Shown here: positions 54,570 through 63,559 of the stretch, one piece after another
How the letters are laid out: every line of letters starts with the position of its first letter
Numbering within the stretch: position 1 is the first letter of the stretch
DNA from: Alteromonadaceae bacterium BrNp21-10
Lineage (GTDB): Bacteria > Pseudomonadota > Gammaproteobacteria > Enterobacterales > Alteromonadaceae
Assembly (NCBI GenBank): GCA_030418115.1
Contig: JAUHQD010000002.1
Span: forward strand, 248,001 to 312,000
Length of the DNA stretch: 64,000 bases
Reading direction: 5' to 3'
Made by a program: the position numbers and the translations under genes
The notes under the pieces: generated by a model
Told to the model about the DNA's origin: nothing
Databases searched by the model: none
What the model saw: the letters and a program-made list of their open reading frames with translations, nothing else

Positions 54570-55568
54570 ATGAGCTACCAAGCAGACAGTAAACGTTATG
54601 ATGACATGATTTATAAGCGTTGTGGTAATAGTGGATTAATGCTGCCATTTGTATCCTTAGGGCTATGGCACAATTTCGGCGACGATGCCCCTTTTGATGT
54701 CGCTGAAAAAATGATTTTGCGCTCTTTTGATTTGGGCATTACCCATTTCGATTTAGCCAATAACTATGGTCCACCGCCGGGCACTGCCGAAATTAACTTT
54801 GGCAAAATATTTCACAAGCATTTAGCCGCCCACCGCGATGAAATGATCATTTCCAGTAAAGCCGGTTATTTAATGTGGGATGGCCCCTATGGTGAATGGG
54901 GTTCGCGTAAATACTTGATCAGTAGTTTGGACCAAAGCCTCAAACGTATGAATCTTGACTATGTTGATGTGTTCTACCATCACCGTCCTGATCCAGACAC
55001 CCCACTAGAAGAAACCATGGGCGCATTAGATTCTATTGTACGCTCTGGTAAAGCGCTGTATGTGGGCTTATCTAACTACACAGCCAAACAAACCCGCCAA
55101 GCCTGTGCCATTTTGAAAGACTTAGGTACACCTTGTTTGATTCATCAACCACGTTACTCTATGTTCGACCGCTGGACAGAAGAAGACGACCTGCATGATG
55201 AGTTAGTCAATCAAGGCGTTGGCTGTATTGCCTTTTCACCGTTAGCTCAAGGCTTATTAACCAATAAATACCTTAAAGGTATTCCAGCCGATTCACGGGC
55301 TGCCGATGGCAATAACCCATTTTTATCCGCCGAACAAGTTAGCCAAGATAAAGTGGATAAAGTCATTAAGCTCAATAAGATTGCCGAAGCCCGTGGACAA
55401 ACCATGGCGCAATTGGCTATTTGCTGGATCCATCGTCAACAATCCATGGCCTCGGTCATTATCGGTGCCAGCAAAGTCAGTCAGATTGAAGATATTGTCG
55501 GTGCACAAAGCAATTTAGATTTGTCTGATGATGAGATTGCCGCAATTGAAGCAATACTAAAAAGTTAA
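54570..55568 (+). CDS. Aldo/keto reductase, L-glyceraldehyde 3-phosphate reductase-like
   Basis: This 332-residue NADPH-dependent (alpha/beta)8 oxidoreductase resembles E. coli YghZ and the Kv-beta family. Motifs are THFDLANNYGPPPGTAEINFG with the catalytic Tyr, ISSKAGYLMWDGPYGEWGSRKYL, LDYVDVFYHHRPDPDTPLEETM and IAFSPLAQGLLTNKYL. YghZ reduces L-glyceraldehyde 3-phosphate and methylglyoxal. The start at 54570 (MSYQADSKRYD) is preferred; an ATG at 54516 falls in the preceding terminator. It may or may not belong to the glycan locus, as a terminator precedes it. Confidence 0.9.
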   Translation: MSYQADSKRYDDMIYKRCGNSGLMLPFVSLGLWHNFGDDAPFDVAEKMILRSFDLGITHFDLANNYGPPPGTAEINFGKIFHKHLAAHRDEMIISSKAGYLMWDGPYGEWGSRKYLISSLDQSLKRMNLDYVDVFYHHRPDPDTPLEETMGALDSIVRSGKALYVGLSNYTAKQTRQACAILKDLGTPCLIHQPRYSMFDRWTEEDDLHDELVNQGVGCIAFSPLAQGLLTNKYLKGIPADSRAADGNNPFLSAEQVSQDKVDKVIKLNKIAEARGQTMAQLAICWIHRQQSMASVIIGASKVSQIEDIVGAQSNLDLSDDEIAAIEAILKS

Positions 55569-55586
55569 TAGGTTTTCAAAACTCAC

Positions 55587-55617
55587 AAAAAAGCCCGCAA
55601 ATCGCGGGCTTTTTTAT
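55587..55617. terminator. Bidirectional terminator between aldo/keto reductase and rssA-like genes
   Basis: The stem AAAAAAGCCCGC/GCGGGCTTTTTT lies between convergent genes and has T-runs on both strands. Confidence 0.9.
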
Positions 55618-55644
55618 TTCTGAATATTTATCAATAGGTAATGG

Positions 55645-56613
55645 TTACATCCCTAAGCGATATTTAATCTGCTTAGCTAAACGTTCAACGTTGGCGTGAC
55701 CTTCGGCAATGAGCTCATCAGCGCGATGGAATTCCATAATTCCAACTTTCCCGAGTTGTGGCTCTAATAAAATATCCGGTGGATCTCCAGCTAATCTGGA
55801 ACGAGTGACGCGGTCTTGCATAATATCCAATGCGCCAGCCATAGTGCCAATCATAGTAGGTGATTTTTTAGGGCGTTTAACACCTTGTACGCTACTGGTT
55901 TCAGTTAATTGCGGTAATGTTTTAGTTTCTTTGGTATTTTCCGGCTGATCTTCATTCTCACCCCACCACTGCGCCATCACATTTTTACTTTTACTTAAAA
56001 ACTGTGAAAAACGGTCATCATTGGATTGCTGCTCAACTTCAAGAGCATCCTGATGGGCCGCATAAAAATTAGAGTTAAGATTCACAGCAATCACAATATC
56101 TGCGCCCATTTGCCGACATAATGACACTGGCACAGGGTTTACTACCGCGCCATCAATCAACCATTTATCTCGATACCAATGGGCGGGGAATATTGCCGGA
56201 ATAGAGCAAGAAGCACGTACCGCATTCACCACATCACCTTCGGTAAAACACACTTCTCGACCACGGTATAAATCGGTGGCGACTGCACCAAACTGCATGG
56301 GTAATTGTTCAATATTTTGTGGCACAAAATCACTGGCTAATTTGGTAAACACCTTTTCGCCACTGACTAAACCACCTTTTTGAAAGCCCATGCCCAGTAA
56401 AGAGGCCACTTGCCATTCATTTAGGGTTAACACCCATTCTTTGAGTTCACTGAGTTTGTTATTAGCAAAGGCAGAACCCACGTATGCACCAATGGAGCAA
56501 CCAGCAACAATGTCAAATTCGATACCCAACTCTTGCAACGACTCAATAATACCAATATGCGCCCAACCACGCGCAGCGCCACTGCCCAGTGCTAACCCAA
56601 CTTTTTTCTTCAT
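55645..56613 (-). CDS. rssA: Patatin-like phospholipase family protein, RssA type
   Basis: This is a cytoplasmic patatin-fold protein with an oxyanion motif GSGAARGWAHIG (about residues 10-21), the Ser nucleophile in GCSIGAYVGS, and the Asp of DGA in WLIDGAVVNPVPVS, giving a complete Ser-Asp dyad. A linker of about 60 charged residues separates the core from the C-terminal LAGDPPDILLEPQLGKVGIMEFHRADELI. RssA of E. coli has no settled function. ATG 56613 is used rather than GTG 56616. It is convergent with the aldo/keto reductase gene. Confidence 0.85.
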   Translation of the reverse strand: MKKKVGLALGSGAARGWAHIGIIESLQELGIEFDIVAGCSIGAYVGSAFANNKLSELKEWVLTLNEWQVASLLGMGFQKGGLVSGEKVFTKLASDFVPQNIEQLPMQFGAVATDLYRGREVCFTEGDVVNAVRASCSIPAIFPAHWYRDKWLIDGAVVNPVPVSLCRQMGADIVIAVNLNSNFYAAHQDALEVEQQSNDDRFSQFLSKSKNVMAQWWGENEDQPENTKETKTLPQLTETSSVQGVKRPKKSPTMIGTMAGALDIMQDRVTRSRLAGDPPDILLEPQLGKVGIMEFHRADELIAEGHANVERLAKQIKYRLGM

Positions 56614-56698
56614 CACACTCTCGCACCATCACAATATTATCTGCATTCTACCTTAGCCAAAGACAGCAACAACATAGTGTAAGAAAAATATACGCAAA

Positions 56699-57928
56699 CT
56701 ATTCGTAACGTAATGCGTCGATAGGCTCTAAACGCGACGCTTTTAGCGCAGGGTAATAACCGAAGAAAATGCCAATGAGTGCTGAGAAACCCAAGCTGAT
56801 TAACACGACATCAGTATTGATCACGCCACCGGCACCAATGCCGTAATTATTGCCAATGAATACAAAACCATATGCAATCAATACTCCAATAGCGCCACCT
56901 AATCCGCACAGTACAATAGACTCAATCAAAAATTGTCGCAATATATCCGCTGGTTTCGCCCCCACCGCCATGCGCAAACCAATTTCACGGGTACGCTCGG
57001 TCACCGACACCAGCATAATATTCATAATACCAATGCCACCGACCACTAAACTCACCGAGGCTACCCAAGCCAGTAAGGTATTAAACACCTGCATAGTTTC
57101 CGCACGGGTGGCGATCATTTCCGACACATTGCGAATACGGAATAAGTCATCACCATTGGCTGGAATACGCATACGTTGGCGCAATAATTCCGCCATTTGT
57201 TCTTCGATATAATCCATATCTTCGCCGTCATAAACTCCCACTTGTATAAAACGCACCGACTTAGGATTAGTAGAATCAATACCGGTAATTTTGCTACGCA
57301 CGGTTTTAATGGGTAGGAAAATCACATCATCTTGATCTTCACCACGGGCATCTTGGCCCTTTTCCGCCAATACACCAATAATCGACACATTGAAGTTCTT
57401 CACGCGGATCGTTTGACCAATGGGGTCGCTAATGCCGAACAATTCTTTACGCACCCGCTCACCAATAATCGCCACTTTGGCACCGCTGCGAATTTCTTGG
57501 CCGTTAAATTCGCGGCCAGACATGATCTGCCAATCTCGCACCTGAAAATATCGATTATCAATGCCGTTTAAACTCGTCGACCAATTAAGGTTGCCATAAA
57601 TAACTTGGCCATTAGACGACAGATAAGGCGCGGCAGCTTTAATACCGGGGATCTGACTTTCGATTAAATGGGCATCGTCTTCATTAATTTTAACCACAGA
57701 GCCAGAACGAGCACCGCCACTATTGCGAAACGAGCCCATAACGAAAAACACATTACCACCCAAGGATTTAATTTGGTTATCAACTTGCTGCTGTGCACCG
57801 GCGCCCATGGCCACCATAATGATCACTGCCGATACACCAATAATAATGCCGAGCATGGTTAAAAAGCTGCGCAGCATATTCACCCGTAGTGCCGTCATTG
57901 CAGTTTTGAGTAAGATCAGAATTTTCAT
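56699..57928 (-). CDS. MacB-like ABC transporter permease
   Basis: This 409-residue protein has one N-terminal membrane helix, a large periplasmic MacB core (about 45-275) and three C-terminal helices with an FtsX-type MLVSVTERTREIGLRMAVGAKP loop. It resembles the permease half of MacB and other type VII ABC exporters. It overlaps the ATPase gene by four bases (ATGA). In such systems the permease works with a periplasmic adaptor and an outer-membrane channel to expel substrates such as antibiotics, toxins or lipopeptides; the substrate here is unknown. Confidence 0.92.
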   Translation of the reverse strand: MKILILLKTAMTALRVNMLRSFLTMLGIIIGVSAVIIMVAMGAGAQQQVDNQIKSLGGNVFFVMGSFRNSGGARSGSVVKINEDDAHLIESQIPGIKAAAPYLSSNGQVIYGNLNWSTSLNGIDNRYFQVRDWQIMSGREFNGQEIRSGAKVAIIGERVRKELFGISDPIGQTIRVKNFNVSIIGVLAEKGQDARGEDQDDVIFLPIKTVRSKITGIDSTNPKSVRFIQVGVYDGEDMDYIEEQMAELLRQRMRIPANGDDLFRIRNVSEMIATRAETMQVFNTLLAWVASVSLVVGGIGIMNIMLVSVTERTREIGLRMAVGAKPADILRQFLIESIVLCGLGGAIGVLIAYGFVFIGNNYGIGAGGVINTDVVLISLGFSALIGIFFGYYPALKASRLEPIDALRYE

Positions 57929-58647
57929 ACTTGCTCCCCCATTGTAGCTTGACGGGGATTGGGATTGGTTTCATCGGCCACTAGCTCACCATCACGGAAT
58001 GTCAGCGTTCGGCTGGCAAACTCAGCAATATCCGGCTCATGAGTCACCAATATGATGGTTTTTCCCTGACGATTCAGTTGCTGAAATAACGCCATCACTT
58101 CTAATCCGGTTTGGGTATCTAATGCGCCTGTTGGTTCATCGGCTAAAATCATTACCGGCTTGTTCACCAAAGCCCGAGCAATAGCCACCCGCTGTTGCTG
58201 ACCGCCAGACAATTGCGATGGATGATGATGTAAACGCTCACCTAAGCCGACCAAGTCCAAACATTCACGGGCCCGTTGAGGCCATTCCGATTCTGGTACT
58301 TGGCTGTACAACAACGGCAAAGTGACATTATCCAGTGCAGTGGTGCGCGGGAGCAAATTAAACTGCTGGAATACAAAACCGATACGTTGATTGCGGATTG
58401 TCGCTAACTGATTTTTATCCAGTTTCGACAACTCAACGCCATCCAGAAAAATACGTCCTTCACTGGCCACATCCAAACAACCAAGTAGGTTCATCATGGT
58501 GGATTTACCCGACCCCGACGAACCCATAATCGCTACAAATTCACCTTGTTCAATTTGCAAGTCGACGCCTTTTAACGCCCATACCTGCTCTTCGCCCATT
58601 TGGTAGACTTTTTTGGCCTGTTGAACACTAATAAGGACCTCAGACAT
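57925..58647 (-). CDS. MacB-like ABC transporter ATP-binding protein
   Basis: This 240-residue ATPase contains Walker A GSSGSGKSTMMNLLG (about residues 42-56), a Q loop VFQQFNLLPR, the signature LSGGQQQRVAIARAL, Walker B VMILADEPTGALD, and the switch His in ILVTHEPD. It is the LolD/MacB type that drives mechanotransmission by an FtsX-like permease. Its start overlaps the adaptor stop by one base (TAATG), so the three genes form one operon. Confidence 0.94.
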   Translation of the reverse strand: MSEVLISVQQAKKVYQMGEEQVWALKGVDLQIEQGEFVAIMGSSGSGKSTMMNLLGCLDVASEGRIFLDGVELSKLDKNQLATIRNQRIGFVFQQFNLLPRTTALDNVTLPLLYSQVPESEWPQRARECLDLVGLGERLHHHPSQLSGGQQQRVAIARALVNKPVMILADEPTGALDTQTGLEVMALFQQLNRQGKTIILVTHEPDIAEFASRTLTFRDGELVADETNPNPRQATMGEQV

Positions 58648-60119
58648 TAGCTGCCAACCCTTTGTGCACGTACAATCACGGCATCACCATCTTTGAGTTG
58701 TTCACTAACAATCTCACTATATTCCAGATCCGCAATGCCGACGCGTACATTAACTCGTTGGGGTTTACCGTCTTTAAGTACCCACACGGTGCCACGCTGA
58801 TAATCGGCATTTTTAGCAGCCGATTGTCGACGATTCTGATTCATGGCTTGGTACTTTTCCATTTGCTCTGGGGTAAGAAAACTTTTAAGTTCGGCTTCGG
58901 TTTGACTACGTAATTTTTTCATTAACTCACGCATATCCGGTGGTGGCCCACCGGCCCCAGACATGGCCGAGCGCGACTCCCGCATTTCCTGCATTGCCGC
59001 TTGCATTTTATCCATGGCATCGGCGAGTTTTACAGTTTGACCTGCGTCTAGCCCTAACTGTTCAGCCATTTTCTGCGCGCGTTCAGATGAGTCTGGACGA
59101 CCACTGCTACTTTCTGATTCATTTTCAGGGCTAAAACGCAGCGCCGAGTTGGCTACCCGCAACACATTACTACGCTGACCTAAAATAATATCCACATTGG
59201 CGGTCATCCCCGGCAGGATCACCAAGTCTTTATTTTCTAAATCGATTATCACTTTGTAAGTCACGACGTTATTAGTGACAGTGGCCGCTTTACGTACTTG
59301 CGACACGACCCCTTCGAATTTACGTTCAGGAAAAGCATCAACAGTGAACTTTACAGGCTGGCCTTGCTTAATACGGCCAATATCAGCCTCATCAACATCA
59401 GCTTCAATCTGCATTTTTTCTAAGTCTTGAGCGATAGAGAATAATGTCGGCGCAGATAAGCTAGCGGAAACTGCCTGACCCTTATCCACTTGGCGATCAA
59501 TCACCACACCATCCACAGGAGAGCGAATAAAAGTTCGATCTAAGTCCAGCTTTACCTGTTGTAAACTCGATTGTGATTGCAGCACTCGCGATTCCCCCAC
59601 CACAATGGCAGCTTTCGCAGCATCAATATTTACCAATTTTAGCTGATATGCCGTCTCACTAATGTCCAGCTCGGATTCACTGACCAAACTCTTGCCAACT
59701 AATTCACGGGTACGCTTAACTTCGCGCTCGGCTAAAGCGGCTTCAACTTCAGCCTTCACTAACGCTGTTTTTAACTGCGCCAAGGAAGCCTGTGAAGAAG
59801 CTAAATCGGCATCACTTTGTTTAAGTCTTGATTGCACAGTACGGTCATCAATGCGTGCAATCACCTGCCCACTAGTTACAACGTAGTTAAAATCCACATG
59901 TAATTCGGAAATCAAGCCCGACAATTCAGAACCCACATCAACGGTCACCACCGGGGAAATTGAACCCGAAGAATTCACCGTGCTTTCAATCTTGCCTAAT
60001 GACAAAGGTTGAGTGTGATACTTAACCTGTTCACTGGTTTGAGTAGGCATGAACGCCCACCAGACTACGACGACAACCGCTAACACTGCGAAGATTTTGC
60101 TGAAATTTTTAGTTTTCAT
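58647..60119 (-). CDS. MacA-like periplasmic adaptor with a helical insert
   Basis: This 490-residue membrane-fusion protein has an N-terminal anchor (residues 9-24), a biotinyl-lipoyl half (about 55-95), a long coiled-coil hairpin (95-195), the second lipoyl half (TFIRSPVDGVVIDRQVDKGQ), a beta-barrel (230-330), and a membrane-proximal domain after 443. Between barrel and tail lies an unusual ~110-residue insert (331-442), helical and charged, with FLTPEQMEKYQAM resembling the LTxxQ repeats of Spy/CpxP-type proteins. ATG 60119 is preferred over TTG 60128. It is the first gene of the adaptor-ATPase-permease operon. Confidence 0.88.
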   Translation of the reverse strand: MKTKNFSKIFAVLAVVVVVWWAFMPTQTSEQVKYHTQPLSLGKIESTVNSSGSISPVVTVDVGSELSGLISELHVDFNYVVTSGQVIARIDDRTVQSRLKQSDADLASSQASLAQLKTALVKAEVEAALAEREVKRTRELVGKSLVSESELDISETAYQLKLVNIDAAKAAIVVGESRVLQSQSSLQQVKLDLDRTFIRSPVDGVVIDRQVDKGQAVSASLSAPTLFSIAQDLEKMQIEADVDEADIGRIKQGQPVKFTVDAFPERKFEGVVSQVRKAATVTNNVVTYKVIIDLENKDLVILPGMTANVDIILGQRSNVLRVANSALRFSPENESESSSGRPDSSERAQKMAEQLGLDAGQTVKLADAMDKMQAAMQEMRESRSAMSGAGGPPPDMRELMKKLRSQTEAELKSFLTPEQMEKYQAMNQNRRQSAAKNADYQRGTVWVLKDGKPQRVNVRVGIADLEYSEIVSEQLKDGDAVIVRAQRVGS

Positions 60120-60363
60120 AGACTGCAATTTAAAACCGATAATTTATTATGTTATGGATTAAATCATGAAATCTGACAAAGAACTGTCAAGGGAGTGTAA
60201 ATCTAGTATCTAGCAATGTTTCAATATATGAAGAATATGCAGCTAAGACACATTACACGTTGTTTAATGTCGATTAAGGAAATAGAAATTCACAAAAGCA
60301 TGTCTAGTCATTGTGTCTAATTAGGATATTCTAAAAATTCAAACATATAAATATGGAGCCATT

Positions 60364-61458
60364 ATGAGCCATTCAAGTCGTCGTCAATTTCTAAAACAAG
60401 CGAGCGCTGGAGCGCTTTTAGCCAGTACTAGCATTCCTTATGCGACGGCAGCTTCATCATCAAAAAAACTCGGCGTCGCTTTAGTGGGTTTGGGTTACTA
60501 CAGTGGTGATTTGTTAGCACCGGCACTGCAATTGACCGAATTTTCTGAGCTGCGCGGCATTGTGACAGGCTCGCCGGAAAAGATTCCTGTTTGGCAAAAG
60601 CGATACGGTATTAAAGACAGTAATGTCTACAACTACGACAATATGCATGAGTTAGCGAATAATCCGGACATTGATATTGTCTATGTGGTGGTGCCTACAG
60701 CATTACATTTAAAGTATGCAGAAATCGCTGCTAATGCAGGTAAGCATGTATGGTGCGAAAAGCCCATGGCACTTACCGCCAAGCAATGCCAAACTATGAT
60801 CGATGTTTGTGCCAAAAATAAAGTGCAACTTACCGTGGGCTATCGCATGCAACATGAGCCCAATACTCGCGCTTTTGGTAAATATCATGTCACCCAACCC
60901 TTTGGCGCTATAAAGAATGTTATCAGCCAGTCTGGCTATGGCGGCAACGGTGCCGCCGCCGATTACTGGCGCATGCAAAAACATATGGGCGGCGGTGCAA
61001 TGTACGACATGGGCGTTTACGCCTTAAATGGCGCACGCTTTATCACCGGCAAAGAACCGATTGCCGTTAGTGCCTATCATGAGAAATCCCACCCCGCGTT
61101 TACCGAAGTCGATGAAACGACCTATTTCACTTTAGAATTTGCCGATGGTCTACGGGCTGAATGCGCCACCAGTGTGGTCAAAAGTTTCAACCAACTGCAA
61201 GTTAACTGCGCTAAAGGCTGGTACAAACTAGCACCCATGCAAAGCTACACCGGCGTTACCGGTAGTACTAGCGGCGGACAACACCTACCCGCTTTCGCCG
61301 GTAATCAACAGGCCCGACAAATGGACAATGACGCACTGGCTGTATTAGGCAAGGGTCCTATATTAGTCCCTGGTGAAGAAGGTATGAAAGACATTCGCAT
61401 AGTCGAAGCCATTTTCAAATCAGCGGCCAATAATCGCCAGCGGATCACTCTAGTTTGA
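60364..61458 (+). CDS. Tat-exported Gfo/Idh/MocA family oxidoreductase
   Basis: This 364-residue protein has a twin-arginine signal (SRRQFLKQASAGALLAST), then a Rossmann NAD(P) domain (LGVALVGLGYYSGDLLAPAL), the EKP motif in WCEKPMAL and a C-terminal alpha/beta domain with GGGAMYDMGVYALNGARF. Exported members such as glucose-fructose oxidoreductase keep a tightly bound cofactor. A substrate is not predictable, but a sugar or sugar acid is likely. ATG 60364 follows ATGGAGCC. It is divergent from the export operon. Confidence 0.9.
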   Translation: MSHSSRRQFLKQASAGALLASTSIPYATAASSSKKLGVALVGLGYYSGDLLAPALQLTEFSELRGIVTGSPEKIPVWQKRYGIKDSNVYNYDNMHELANNPDIDIVYVVVPTALHLKYAEIAANAGKHVWCEKPMALTAKQCQTMIDVCAKNKVQLTVGYRMQHEPNTRAFGKYHVTQPFGAIKNVISQSGYGGNGAAADYWRMQKHMGGGAMYDMGVYALNGARFITGKEPIAVSAYHEKSHPAFTEVDETTYFTLEFADGLRAECATSVVKSFNQLQVNCAKGWYKLAPMQSYTGVTGSTSGGQHLPAFAGNQQARQMDNDALAVLGKGPILVPGEEGMKDIRIVEAIFKSAANNRQRITLV

Positions 61459-61484
61459 GTGTTAGCCTGATCTAAATTGATATT

Positions 61485-61522
61485 GCTTAACGGTTTGTAA
61501 ATATACTTACAAACCGTTAAGC
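61485..61522. repeat. Perfect 16-bp inverted repeat downstream of Gfo/Idh/MocA gene
   Basis: The arms GCTTAACGGTTTGTAA/TTACAAACCGTTAAGC are perfect with a 6-base loop (ATATAC). No T-run follows. It could be a transcript-end hairpin or a symmetrical protein-binding site for the next gene. Confidence 0.75.
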
Positions 61523-61603
61523 ATACCTGTTAACAGCCAATAGGCATTGCCGCGCAAGGTACTGAGCACTATAGTTAAGCTCTAACCGTTATTGGAGGTT
61601 CCT

Positions 61604-61957
61604 ATGTTGAACTTACCCCAGATTAAAAAAGGTTTAAGCGCTACGGCAATTGCGACCTTATTGTTATCGACTACCGCACAAGCCGATATGGGTTGCCCAG
61701 CCACCTTGCATCAAGCTCCGGTGATGCCCGATGCTAAATTCTGCCAACTGTTCAATGAAGAACTCCCCGCCAGCCTGACCTATCATGCACCATCGGATAT
61801 CCCCCAAGCGGCAGATTATTATTTGCAACAACTTGGCGATCCCGATAGTGACGTGACCGTAAAAGGTCGTCGCGTATTACAATTCTCTGCGGGGCAGAAA
61901 ATTATTGTATTGTCAGAAGACGGTAACGGCACCCAAGTGGATATGCTAATTAAGTAG
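61604..61957 (+). CDS. Small secreted protein of unknown function
   Basis: This 117-residue protein has a signal peptide ending near residue 27 (AQADM) and a mature region with two cysteines (MGCPATLHQ and KFCQLFNEEL) that may form a disulfide. No family was recognised. The start ATG 61604 is chosen because GGAGGTTCCT precedes it directly. It is preceded by the long hairpin at 61485-61522 and probably has its own promoter. Confidence 0.6.
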   Translation: MLNLPQIKKGLSATAIATLLLSTTAQADMGCPATLHQAPVMPDAKFCQLFNEELPASLTYHAPSDIPQAADYYLQQLGDPDSDVTVKGRRVLQFSAGQKIIVLSEDGNGTQVDMLIK

Positions 61958-62141
61958 TCGAGAGTATTTCCACTGCGCCGCCCCCTTATTACCACTAAGA
62001 CATTTTATTTTTGATATGGATAACATCCCTGTTGGTCTTAACTTGCCGTTAAAATCTCACCTATGAGCAATAAATCTAGTATGTTGTAATGTAGTCACTA
62101 CTGCATCGCAGCAATCATAGGTTAAATATCAGGAAATCAAT

Positions 62142-62657
62142 TTGAAAAAAGTATTATTGACGCTGTGCGTATTGCTATTGAGTGGTTGCTTAGGCATGCC
62201 TGAATTAGTTAAGCCCGTTGCCAACTTTGAGCTGAATAATTACTTAGGAAAATGGTATGAAATTGCTCGATTAGATCATTCTTTTGAAAAAGGTTTGAAC
62301 CGAGTTAGCGCAGAATACAGCTTAAAAAGTGACGGCGGCGTTAATGTACTTAATCGCGGTTTTTCGGAAGCTGACAATAAATGGCAAGAAGCACAAGGTA
62401 AGGCCTACTTCGTCGACAGCAACAACCAAGGCTATCTCAAGGTATCCTTCTTTGGGCCATTCTATGGCTCCTACGTCATTTTTGAACTGGATCACAAAGG
62501 TTATCAATATGCCTTTGTTTCAGGCCCCAACTCCGATTACCTGTGGTTGCTTGCTAGAACTCCCAGCGTCGCGCCAGAAATAATTCAGAAATTTATCAGC
62601 ATGTCGAAAGAGCGTGGATTTAATACGAACAACCTCATTTATGTACAACACGATTAG
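62142..62657 (+). CDS. blc: Outer-membrane lipocalin, Blc type
   Basis: This 171-residue lipoprotein has a lipobox LLLSGC (Cys16) and a lipocalin barrel. The lipocalin motif is NYLGKWYEIARLDHSFEKGL (about residues 33-52) and the second conserved region is YLWLLARTPSVAP. Blc of E. coli binds lysophospholipids in the outer membrane. The start is TTG 62142 with AGGAAATCAA upstream, giving the expected signal peptide. It stands alone. Confidence 0.9.
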   Translation: MKKVLLTLCVLLLSGCLGMPELVKPVANFELNNYLGKWYEIARLDHSFEKGLNRVSAEYSLKSDGGVNVLNRGFSEADNKWQEAQGKAYFVDSNNQGYLKVSFFGPFYGSYVIFELDHKGYQYAFVSGPNSDYLWLLARTPSVAPEIIQKFISMSKERGFNTNNLIYVQHD

Positions 62658-62853
62658 TACTCCAAACTATCCTGCATCGATGACATTGCCCGTTGAATAC
62701 TGTAGATAGCCTTTTAAATACGAGGGCTAGCTAGTGCGGTGCAATCCCTTAGCAAAATCATCAGCATTATTTATAAAGTTCAGATGCGCCCATACGCGGA
62801 TGATTGTTAAATAGGTAACGATGACTGACATCACCATTTGAATCAGAGAGTTC

Positions 62854-63243
62854 CTACTCTTTGCCAACATTAAATTTTTTAAAATATTTAATCGAATAGA
62901 TAAGTGCAATAAACAGAACACACGCGCCCACAGATACCGCTTGTTCTTCAACCTTCGGCGGCAGGATCAAAATATAGCCTTGGTCTTTTATTAATGATGA
63001 AAAACTAGACACGCAGAATGGCATCATAAACAATCGAAATGTTTGCCAATAATCGGTAGGCGCTTCTTTTGATTTACTCACACTCAGCATTAATGCAATG
63101 CCGATAACCAAGCTAATACCTAAAGAATTCAACCAAATTTTTATGGCAGGATCGAAGTAAAAAAATAGTGTCACGCAATACCAGATTAGGTAGCACCACA
63201 ACACCATTTTACTGTTGGATAGATTTGAAAAATATTTAATCAT
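62854..63243 (-). CDS. Small integral membrane protein, unknown
   Basis: This 129-residue protein has four hydrophobic segments (about 13-31, 38-55, 68-85 and 103-119) and a basic C-terminus. I recognise no family. It could be cotranscribed with nothing nearby and lies alone between the lipocalin gene and the truncated NTF2-like gene. The frame is well formed, but support is limited to membrane composition. Confidence 0.5.
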   Translation of the reverse strand: MIKYFSNLSNSKMVLWCYLIWYCVTLFFYFDPAIKIWLNSLGISLVIGIALMLSVSKSKEAPTDYWQTFRLFMMPFCVSSFSSLIKDQGYILILPPKVEEQAVSVGACVLFIALIYSIKYFKKFNVGKE

Positions 63244-63559
63244 AGGATCTTTTTGTAGGCTCTAGCGGTGAAAATACTCTTACTGACGCCACATAAAAAA
63301 ACAGCTCGTTATATGGCACTTAATCTTGCGGCTAAGTAATTTTACTTTTAAGTCAATAACCTAGCATTAGTTAGCTGTTGATTCAAAGGTGAATTTAATT
63401 AAATACTTATCTAGCTATGTATGGATTTATTAACTTTCAATAGTCAGATTGTTGTTCTAAAAAATACACTTTCCTCAGTCATTATTGATCCAAAATGACT
63501 ATAACTTTGAATCACCTTTTAAGATTGTTCGCAGTCTTACAATAACTAGGTGAAATTCA
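63244..63559. other. Intergenic region upstream of NTF2-like gene
   Basis: This AT-rich 316-base region separates divergent genes. A 10-mer TGATTCAAAG (63379-63388) recurs as its complement CTTTGAATCA (63505-63514) about 125 bases away. Nothing else was recognised. Confidence 0.3.

Noticed and set aside
62727-62951. Minus-strand 74-codon frame overlapping the end of the small membrane protein gene
   Set aside because: It overlaps a longer membrane-protein frame and lacks coding features.
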